Source: an uncultured Variovorax sp. (GTDB lineage: Bacteria; Pseudomonadota; Gammaproteobacteria; Burkholderiales; Burkholderiaceae). Taken from it: a stretch of 5,418 nucleotides of DNA. This document shows, in pieces, positions 1 through 5,418 of this stretch (the first letter of the stretch is position 1; each line of letters begins with the position of its first letter). The notes under the pieces are model-generated. The model was not told where the DNA came from, ran no database searches, and worked only from the letters and a program-made list of their open reading frames with translations. A program made the translations under genes and the position numbers. The stretch is taken from the NCBI GenBank assembly GCA_946478645.1, contig CAMLCW010000348.1, positions 1 to 5,418 of the forward strand, read 5' to 3'.

Positions 1-45
1 GATCATTCGTCGTGACTGGAGTTCAGACGTGTGCTCTTCCGATCT
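1..45 (+). other. Illumina TruSeq adapter remnant (non-genomic)
   Basis: Positions 12-45 match the 34-base Illumina TruSeq index-side adapter exactly as I remember it: it begins GTGACTGGAG, has GTTCAGACGTG in the middle and ends GCTCTTCCGATCT. The 11 bases before it fit the layout of the same oligo. GAT at 1-3 would be the end of the P7 arm, and CATTCGTC at 4-11 would be an 8-base i7 index (GACGAATG in read orientation). This is library-construction sequence left at a contig end, not biology. A GTG at 29 inside the adapter happens to be in frame with the following gene and creates a false N-terminus. Confidence 0.97.
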
Positions 46-46
46 C

Positions 47-706
47 CGGGGGCGCGGCGCGGCGCAGGCAGCGCCCGCCGGCGCCTCGAAGACCGCACAG
101 GCAACCCGTCCCGCCTGGGACGAGCTCACGGCCGAACAGCAGCAAGCGCTGCAGCCGCTGGCCTCCCATTGGCACGCGCTGAATGCCGGGCACAAGCGCA
201 AATGGCTTGCGCTGTCACGCAACTACGCGAAGATGTCGGCCGATGACCAGACCACCCTGCACAGCCGGATGATCGAATGGGCCGCACTGAGCAACCGGCA
301 GCGGGCCCAGGCGCGCCTGAACTTCGCCGAGGTGAAGCGCGTGCCGGTCGACGAGCGCAAGGCCAAGTGGGAGCAATACCAGGCGCTGAGCGAGGAAGAA
401 AAACGCCGGCTCGCCGAGCGCGCGCCTGCCAGGCCGCAAGGCGCTGCCATCCCGGTGCGGCCGGTTCCGGCGCAGAAGCTCGTCACTGTGCCGGCGATCA
501 CACCCACGGGGCAGCACACGCCGCGGATCCTGCTGGCACCGCCTCCTTTGCCTGCCCCGGTCGCGGTGCCGGCGGCGGCCGTGTCCGCGCCCTCCTTCGG
601 GGGCAGTGCGCCGGCGTCCCCACCCATTCCGGCCGAGGCGCAAGTGCTCGTGCCGTCGTCGTCCACTCCCGCAGGCCCTGCCGTCGAGCAGCCTTCGCCC
701 CCCTGA
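47..706 (+). CDS. DUF3106 domain protein, 5'-truncated
   Basis: This is the C-terminal 219 codons of a gene whose start is missing, because native sequence begins only after the adapter. The codons upstream in the same frame (reading MCSSDL) come from the adapter and should not be annotated. The visible part has an Ala-rich stretch (residues 1-23), then about 100 residues of helical, Trp-containing repeats: W24-DELT-EQQ, W53-LALS, W78-AALS-RQR and W108-EQYQALSEEEKRRL. This spacing of Trp, Leu, Ser/Thr and Glu/Gln is characteristic of DUF3106 proteins of Burkholderiales. From about residue 126 to the end the chain is Pro/Ala/Val-rich and probably disordered. Family members usually carry a signal peptide and are thought to be periplasmic; that part is not visible. 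Function is unknown. The RDD gene follows after 14 bp. In related genomes I recall a sigma factor and a DUF3619 gene upstream, which is a prediction beyond this edge. Confidence 0.85.
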   Translation, partial: RGRGAAQAAPAGASKTAQATRPAWDELTAEQQQALQPLASHWHALNAGHKRKWLALSRNYAKMSADDQTTLHSRMIEWAALSNRQRAQARLNFAEVKRVPVDERKAKWEQYQALSEEEKRRLAERAPARPQGAAIPVRPVPAQKLVTVPAITPTGQHTPRILLAPPPLPAPVAVPAAAVSAPSFGGSAPASPPIPAEAQVLVPSSSTPAGPAVEQPSPP

Positions 707-720
707 ATTCCAAGGCTTCG

Positions 721-1287
721 ATGGCTTCAAATTCTTCCGAGACTTCGGAATCGAATCACTCCTCTTCCCCCGCAGTTCCTTCGTCCAGCGCCCCTTCCGC
801 CCAAGTGCCCGGCTTGTGGCGGCGCATGGCCTGCTGGCTCTACGAGGGCATGCTGCTGTTCGCGGTGGTCTTCGTCGCGGGCTGGCTGTTCAGCACGCTG
901 GGCCAGATGCGCGACGCCATGGATGAGCGCCGCCACCTGCTGCAGGCCTTCCTCTTCGTGGTCTTCGGCGTCTATTTCGTCTGGTTCTGGACCCGCGGCC
1001 AGACGCTGGCCATGAAGACCTGGAACATCCGCGTCGTCGACCTGCAGGGACGCCCGCTGACCCAGGGCCGCGCGCTCGTGCGCTACCTGCTGAGTTGGCT
1101 CTGGTTCCTGCCGCCGCTCGCGGCGATTGCGCCCTTCAAGCTCTCGGGCGGGGAATCGACAGTGCTGATCTTCGGATGGGTCGCCGTCTGGGCCCTGCTG
1201 GCGCGCTTCCACCCCGAGCGCCAGTTCTGGCACGACGCCTGGGCCGGCACCCGGCTCATCACCTCCAAGCCGCTGAGCCGCCGATGA
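721..1287 (+). CDS. RDD family integral membrane protein
   Basis: This 188-residue inner-membrane protein is of unknown substrate. The first 30 residues are rich in Ser and Pro and probably disordered. The RDD domain follows. Hydrophobic segments lie near residues 38-61, 73-92, 119-138 and 147-162. The family landmarks are RR at 34-35, GQTLAMKTWNIRVVD at 93-107 and HDAWAGTRLI at 171-180. At the position of the first conserved Asp of the R-D-D signature I see Glu42; the last Asp (D172) is present. The ATG at 721 has a weak AAGG at 712-715. The next Met, at residue 36, falls inside the domain, while GTG (codon 29) and TTG (codon 32) are possible but have no better ribosome site. The gene follows the DUF3106 gene by 14 bp and overlaps dgkA by 4 bp (ATGA), so it is probably co-transcribed. 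RDD proteins are often suggested to be transporters; nothing here identifies a substrate. Confidence 0.9.
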   Translation: MASNSSETSESNHSSSPAVPSSSAPSAQVPGLWRRMACWLYEGMLLFAVVFVAGWLFSTLGQMRDAMDERRHLLQAFLFVVFGVYFVWFWTRGQTLAMKTWNIRVVDLQGRPLTQGRALVRYLLSWLWFLPPLAAIAPFKLSGGESTVLIFGWVAVWALLARFHPERQFWHDAWAGTRLITSKPLSRR

Positions 1288-1697
1288 GTGCCGTGCCCGA
1301 ATCCAAGCGCCCCGATCCCGCCGTCAATCCGCAAAAAGCCCGCAAGGGCTTCGACCGCGTTTGGCACGCGACGCTGATCTCGCTGCACGGGCTGAGGGCT
1401 GGCTGGAGCGAGCCGGCCTTCCGCCAGGAGGCGATCATGGCCATCGTGATGATTCCGGCGTCGTTCTGGCTCGGCCGCAACTGGGTCGAGGTGGCGCTGC
1501 TCGCGGGCAGCGCGATCCTGGTGATGATCGTGGAGCTGCTCAACACCGCGGTCGAGGCCGCGATCGACCGCATCGGTCCCGAATGGCACGATCTTTCCAA
1601 GCGCGCCAAGGACATGGGCAGCGCCGCGGTGCTGCTCTCGCTCTCCCTTTGCGGCGCGATCTGGCTTGCCGCGCTGTGGCAGCGCTTCGCGTCATGA
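1284..1697 (+). CDS. dgkA: Diacylglycerol kinase (DgkA type)
   Basis: This 137-residue integral membrane kinase phosphorylates diacylglycerol with ATP to phosphatidic acid. In bacteria it recycles diacylglycerol released when phosphatidylglycerol head groups are used for periplasmic glucans or similar polymers. The small prokaryotic DAGK fold is clear. An amphipathic N-terminal part includes GLRAGWSEPAFRQE (36-49), followed by three membrane helices near 50-65, 68-88 and 113-134. The signature ELLNTAVEAAID lies at 84-95, and RAKDMGSAAVL at 107-117. By alignment from memory with the E. coli enzyme, E49, E84, N87, E91, K109 and D110 correspond to its conserved polar active-site residues (E28, E69, N72, E76, K94, D95). 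The N-terminus is about 15-20 residues longer than in E. coli. The start ATG overlaps the RDD stop as ATGA with no strong Shine-Dalgarno, which suggests translational coupling. An undecaprenol kinase activity, as in Gram-positive relatives, is less likely in this lineage. Confidence 0.95.
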   Translation: MSAVPESKRPDPAVNPQKARKGFDRVWHATLISLHGLRAGWSEPAFRQEAIMAIVMIPASFWLGRNWVEVALLAGSAILVMIVELLNTAVEAAIDRIGPEWHDLSKRAKDMGSAAVLLSLSLCGAIWLAALWQRFAS

Positions 1698-1732
1698 AAG
1701 CGCCCGCTGTCCAAGGCATGATGGCGCGATGA
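1694..1732 (+). other. Possible 12-codon coupling mini-ORF between dgkA and LOG gene
   Basis: The ATG at 1694 overlaps the dgkA stop as ATGA (1694-1697). It reads MKAPAVQGMMAR and ends with a TGA at 1730-1732 that overlaps the LOG start, again as ATGA (1729-1732). It would let ribosomes finishing dgkA re-initiate and be delivered to the LOG start, which has only a distant AAGG (1713-1716). I see this geometry directly; translation of the peptide is inference. Two more ATGs (1718 and 1721) are in the same frame. Chance is a serious alternative, since short ORFs with such junctions are common. Confidence 0.25.
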
Positions 1733-2322
1733 CGACCCCTGAATTCTCGATCTGTGTGTATTGCGGCTCGCGCCCCGGCGAGCGGCCCGAGTTCTCGAAG
1801 GCGGCGCAAGCCGTCGGCCAGTGGATCGGCCGCCACGGCGGCCAGCTGGTCTACGGCGGCGGACGGACCGGCCTCATGGGCACCGTGGCCGAAGCCACCC
1901 GCGAAGCCGGCGGACGCGTCGTCGGCATCATCCCCAAGGCCCTGGTCGACCGCGAGCTGGCCAACACGCTCTGCGACGAATTGCACGTGGTCGACACCAT
2001 GCATGAGCGCAAGGCCATGATGGGCGAACGCGCCGACGCCTTCGTCGCGCTGCCCGGCGGCATCGGCACCTTCGAGGAACTGTTCGAGATCTGGACCTGG
2101 CGCCAGCTCGGCTACCACGACAAGCCCACGGGCATTCTCAACACAGCGGGCTACTACGACGGCCTGCTCGGCTTTCTGGCGCACAGCGTGCGCGAAGGCT
2201 TCATGGGTGAATGGCAGATGGAACTCATCCGCACCGGCACCGACGCCGGCGAGCTGCTGGCGGCGCTGCGTGCCGAAGTGCCGCTGCACCCGCGCGGCGA
2301 CCGTCTGGCCGAGAACCTCTGA
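1729..2322 (+). CDS. LOG family nucleoside 5'-monophosphate phosphoribohydrolase
   Basis: This 197-residue cytoplasmic enzyme belongs to the LOG/YgdH-like Rossmann family, often mislabelled lysine decarboxylase. Studied members cleave the N-glycosidic bond of cytokinin riboside 5'-monophosphates, or AMP and similar nucleotides, giving free base plus ribose 5-phosphate. The fold signatures are present: ICVYCGSRPG at 8-17 (first strand and phosphate loop), YGGGRTGLMG at 42-51, MHERK at 91-95, and the hallmark PGGIGTFEE at 109-117, whose glutamates and the nearby Arg/Lys form the active site. Length is normal for the short LOG class. I chose the ATG at 1729 because homology begins about seven residues later. 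Extension upstream would run through the dgkA tail. The Shine-Dalgarno is poor (AAGG at 1713-1716, 12 bases away), consistent with translation coupled to dgkA or the mini-ORF. Whether it makes cytokinin or salvages nucleotides cannot be told from sequence. Confidence 0.93.
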   Translation: MTTPEFSICVYCGSRPGERPEFSKAAQAVGQWIGRHGGQLVYGGGRTGLMGTVAEATREAGGRVVGIIPKALVDRELANTLCDELHVVDTMHERKAMMGERADAFVALPGGIGTFEELFEIWTWRQLGYHDKPTGILNTAGYYDGLLGFLAHSVREGFMGEWQMELIRTGTDAGELLAALRAEVPLHPRGDRLAENL

Positions 2323-2355
2323 GCGAGGCGCCGACCAGCCCCGGCCAACAGGCGG
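2323..2355. other. Convergent spacer between LOG gene and glnB
   Basis: These 33 bp separate the two convergent stop codons. The stretch is C/G-rich and has no clear stem-loop with a T-run on either strand, so I cannot call an intrinsic terminator. Termination may be Rho-dependent or lie within the ends of the genes. Confidence 0.4.
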
Positions 2356-3951
<1,596 letters not shown>

Positions 3952-3980
3952 GCAGCACGGCCCGGTGGCAATGCCGGCGG
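3952..3980. other. Convergent spacer between DUF482 gene and ppa
   Basis: These 29 bp lie between two convergent stops. The palindrome GCCGGC occurs at 3943-3948, just before the DUF482 stop, and again at 3973-3978. They could pair as a 6-bp stem with a 24-base loop, but no T-run follows on either side. I do not call a terminator. Confidence 0.3.
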
Positions 3981-4508
3981 CTACTTCTTGTAGCTGGCGA
4001 TGCCGTCGACGATTTCCTTGCGAGCGGCGTCGATGCCTTCCCAGCCGAGCACCTTGACCCACTTGCCCACTTCGAGGTCCTTGTAGTGCTCGAAGAAGTG
4101 GCTGATGGCCTTCAGGCGCATCGGGTTCACGTCGTCCACCGACTTCCAGTGGCTGTAGATCGGCAGCACCTTGTCGGTCGGCACGGCCAGCACCTTGCCG
4201 TCCACGCCGGCCTCGTCTTCCATCATCAGGATGCCGAGCGGACGGCACGGCACGACCACGCCGGGCAGCAGCGGGTACGGCGCGATCACCAGCACGTCGA
4301 CCGGGTCGCCGTCGCCGGACAGCGTCTGCGGCACGTAGCCGTAGTTGGCCGGGTAGTACATGGCCGTGGTCATGAAGCGGTCGACGAAGATCGCGCCCGA
4401 CTCCTTGTCGACCTCGTACTTGATCGGGTCGGCGTTCATGGGGATCTCGATCACGACGTTGAAGTCATCGGGAACGTTCTTGCCGGGGGAAACTTTGTCG
4501 AAGGCCAT
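3981..4508 (-). CDS. ppa: Soluble inorganic pyrophosphatase (family I)
   Basis: This 175-residue cytoplasmic enzyme hydrolyses pyrophosphate to two phosphates with Mg2+, pulling biosynthetic reactions such as nucleic-acid and aminoacyl-tRNA synthesis forward. The family signature DGDPVDV is at 66-72. Aligned from memory with E. coli Ppa (numbering includes Met), the metal and substrate ligands are all present: E21, K30, E32, R44, Y56, D66, D68, D71, D98, D103, K105, Y142 and K143. Length matches the hexameric bacterial type. The ATG at 4506-4508 (complement) aligns with the family start; the frame is open further upstream but that stretch has no homology. The ribosome site before this ATG is poor, with no GGAG within 15 bases. 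It is convergent with the DUF482 gene and divergent from hppA, which hydrolyses the same substrate at the membrane. Confidence 0.97.
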   Translation of the reverse strand: MAFDKVSPGKNVPDDFNVVIEIPMNADPIKYEVDKESGAIFVDRFMTTAMYYPANYGYVPQTLSGDGDPVDVLVIAPYPLLPGVVVPCRPLGILMMEDEAGVDGKVLAVPTDKVLPIYSHWKSVDDVNPMRLKAISHFFEHYKDLEVGKWVKVLGWEGIDAARKEIVDGIASYKK

Positions 4509-4585
4509 GTCGTTGTCGAGTAGTTGAAAAGTATCTGAGGGATGAGGACAAACCCGAAGTTTACTTTCCGCGTCACGGACCGGTC

Positions 4586-4599
4586 GCACACGTTTGTGC
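4586..4599. repeat. Inverted repeat GCACA-N4-TGTGC
   Basis: The two 5-bp arms are perfectly complementary around a CGTT centre. It lies 78-91 bases upstream of the ppa start and about 170 bases before hppA. A dimeric regulator could bind here, but the arms are short and it does not match the CRP/FNR consensus (TGTGA-N6-TCACA). Confidence 0.35.
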
Positions 4600-4647
4600 A
4601 TTTGCCTGTAAATTGCCACCGTTGGCCAATCGGCTCCGCACCCAGGT

Positions 4648-4675
4648 GCAGCGAGCTTCGAGGAAGCAACGCGGC
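4648..4675 (+). repeat. Imperfect hairpin in the hppA leader
   Basis: GCTTC (4655-4659) and GAAGC (4663-4667) form a 5-bp stem around a 3-base loop GAG. The stem continues outward as GCG (4651-4653) with CGC (4670-4672) across a small internal loop, then GC (4648-4649) with GC (4674-4675), giving about 10 pairs. No T-run follows, so it is not an intrinsic terminator. If hppA transcription starts upstream, it would lie in the 5' leader RNA. Confidence 0.4.
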
Positions 4676-4702
4676 GGAAAACACGGTCCCGTACGCGTTG
4701 CA

Positions 4703-4720
4703 CGCACGCCCGGGCCTGCG
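4703..4720. repeat. 18-bp near-palindrome upstream of hppA
   Basis: CGCA-C-GCCC/GGGC-C-TGCG is symmetrical at 8 of 9 pairs; only the C opposite C at 4707/4716 breaks it. Its end is 45 bases before the hppA ATG, a position suited to an operator or to a leader hairpin. The high GC background raises the chance of a random match. Confidence 0.35.
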
Positions 4721-4752
4721 CTTTCCGTCTCCACAAGTCACAACGAACGAAT

Positions 4753-4756
4753 GGAG
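4753..4756 (+). promoter_or_regulatory. Shine-Dalgarno of hppA
   Basis: GGAG lies 9 bases upstream of the ATG at 4766, and the following AAG extends the purine run. It supports this ATG as the start, in agreement with the hydrophobic N-terminus typical of the family. Confidence 0.8.
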
Positions 4757-4765
4757 AAGCTAAGC

Positions 4766-5418
4766 ATGATCGGCAACGCCCCCCTCATCCTCGCCATCGT
4801 CTGCGGCCTCGTGGCCGTGGGCTACGGTTTCTGGGCCCGAAGTTGGATCCTCGCCAAGGACCCGGGCAATGCCCGGATGCAGGAGATCGCGGCCGCCATC
4901 CAGGCCGGCGCCTCGGCCTACCTCGCCAAGCAATACACCACCATCGCGGTGGTCGGCGTGGTGCTGGCCATCCTCATCGGCCTGTTCCTCGACGTGACCA
5001 CGGCCGTCGGCTTCGTGGTGGGCGCCGTGCTCTCGGGCGCCTGCGGCTTCATCGGCATGAACGTCTCCGTGCGCGCCAACGTGCGCACCGCGCAGGCGGC
5101 CACCCAGGGCATCGGCCCGGCACTCGACGTCGCGTTCCGCGGCGGTGCGATCACCGGCATGCTGGTGGTGGGCCTGGGCCTGCTGGGCGTCTCGGTCTTC
5201 TACTGGTTCCTCGCGGGCAACGGCAATCTCACGCCCGACCGCAGCCTCTCGGCGCTGCTGAACCCGCTGATCGGCTTTGCCTTCGGCTCCTCGCTGATCT
5301 CGATCTTCGCGCGGCTCGGCGGCGGCATCTTCACCAAGGGCGCCGACGTCGGCGCCGACCTGGTCGGCAAGGTCGAGGCGGGCATTCCCGAGGACGATCC
5401 GCGCAACCCCGCCGTGAT
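4766..5418 (+). CDS. hppA: Membrane ion-translocating pyrophosphatase, 3'-truncated
   Basis: These are the first 217 codons plus two bases of a gene cut by the window end; full members have roughly 650-800 residues and about 16 membrane helices. The enzyme couples pyrophosphate hydrolysis to pumping H+ and/or Na+ across the inner membrane. Visible hydrophobic segments lie near residues 5-24, 58-75, 79-98, 128-150 and 163-182. The first catalytic signature is intact: [20 protein letters not shown] at 185-204, giving the D-x7-K-x-E pattern (D194, K202, E204) with K191, D198, E209 and D210, which I align from memory with the substrate- and metal-binding residues of the mung-bean enzyme. [11 protein letters not shown] (207-217) continues the family sequence to the edge. 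The residues that distinguish K+-dependent from independent forms and H+ from Na+ pumps lie beyond the window, so ion specificity is open. It is divergent from the soluble ppa gene. Confidence 0.95.
   Translation, partial: MIGNAPLILAIVCGLVAVGYGFWARSWILAKDPGNARMQEIAAAIQAGASAYLAKQYTTIAVVGVVLAILIGLFLDVTTAVGFVVGAVLSGACGFIGMNVSVRANVRTAQAATQGIGPALDVAFRGGAITGMLVVGLGLLGVSVFYWFLAGNGNLTPDRSLSALLNPLIGFAFGSSLISIFARLGGGIFTKGADVGADLVGKVEAGIPEDDPRNPAV

Larger units (their letters stand above)
4509..4765. promoter_or_regulatory. Divergent ppa / hppA regulatory spacer
   Basis: This 257-bp non-coding spacer separates the divergent starts of two pyrophosphatase genes. It is less GC-rich near the ppa end than the genes around it. 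It holds several inverted repeats, annotated separately: GCACA-N4-TGTGC at 4586-4599, a hairpin at 4648-4675, ACGG-TC-CCGT at 4683-4692 and a near-palindrome at 4703-4720. TTGGCCAA at 4622-4629 is a further 8-bp palindrome. I could not find a confident -35/-10 pair for either gene; TAAATT at 4609-4614 is A/T-rich but lacks a matching -35. A 73-codon frame at 4542-4763 is open on the plus strand but shows no coding features. Confidence 0.6.

Noticed and set aside
277..720. Long in-frame extension upstream of the RDD gene
   Set aside because: It overlaps the DUF3106 coding region in another frame, and its translation is Arg/Gly/Ala-rich with no domain. The RDD homology begins well after the ATG at 721.
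4509..4736. N-terminal extension of ppa to an upstream start
   Set aside because: The frame is open, but the added residues have no similarity to family I pyrophosphatases, while the Met encoded at 4506-4508 aligns with the normal start.
4542..4763. 73-codon plus-strand frame ending 2 bp before the hppA ATG
   Set aside because: The position is suggestive of a leader peptide, but the ATG at 4542 has its only purine run one base away. The peptide shows no hydrophobic or regulatory pattern, and the end merely overlaps the hppA ribosome site.
4509..4765. Fluoride riboswitch upstream of a pyrophosphatase gene
   Set aside because: It was considered because fluoride inhibits pyrophosphatases and such riboswitches can precede their genes. 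A short GATGAGG at 4541-4547 resembles part of the 5' motif, but the paired stem and the 3' conserved strand are absent.

Overview
The window looks like a chromosomal housekeeping segment from a GC-rich betaproteobacterium. I infer Burkholderiales, probably Comamonadaceae (Variovorax-like). The basis is the strong G/C preference at third codon positions, a DUF3106 gene directly before an RDD gene (a pairing I associate with this order), and the flavour of the GlnB, DUF482 and pyrophosphatase proteins. The genus is a guess from memory and was not searched.

The first 45 bases are not genomic. Positions 12-45 match the Illumina TruSeq index-side (read 2) adapter, and positions 1-11 fit the end of the P7 arm plus an 8-base index. 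The window therefore starts at an untrimmed contig end, and native sequence begins at about base 46, inside a gene.

Plus-strand cluster, 47-2322: the tail of a DUF3106 protein, an RDD-family membrane protein, a diacylglycerol kinase (DgkA) and a LOG-family nucleotide phosphoribohydrolase. They are tightly packed: a 14-bp gap, then an ATGA overlap, then a 31-bp gap that holds a 12-codon mini-ORF touching both neighbours through ATGA junctions. This looks like one transcription unit. DgkA recycles diacylglycerol in the membrane and LOG hydrolyses nucleoside monophosphates; no shared pathway is evident.

Middle, 2356-3951: a minus-strand P-II nitrogen regulator (GlnB type) is convergent with LOG and divergent from a plus-strand FemAB-like/DUF482 acyltransferase-fold protein. 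The latter starts at TTG behind a strong Shine-Dalgarno sequence.

Right part, 3981-5418: a soluble family I inorganic pyrophosphatase (ppa, minus strand) is divergent from a membrane ion-pumping pyrophosphatase (hppA, plus strand, cut by the window end). The 257-bp spacer between them holds several inverted repeats. Both enzymes hydrolyse pyrophosphate, one losing the energy as heat and the other conserving it as an ion gradient, so this spacer is the most interesting regulatory stretch here.

I found no mobile element, CRISPR array, rRNA, tRNA, defence island or clearly new system. The points worth attention are the adapter artefact, the divergent PPase pair with its structured spacer, and the unusual gene junctions.
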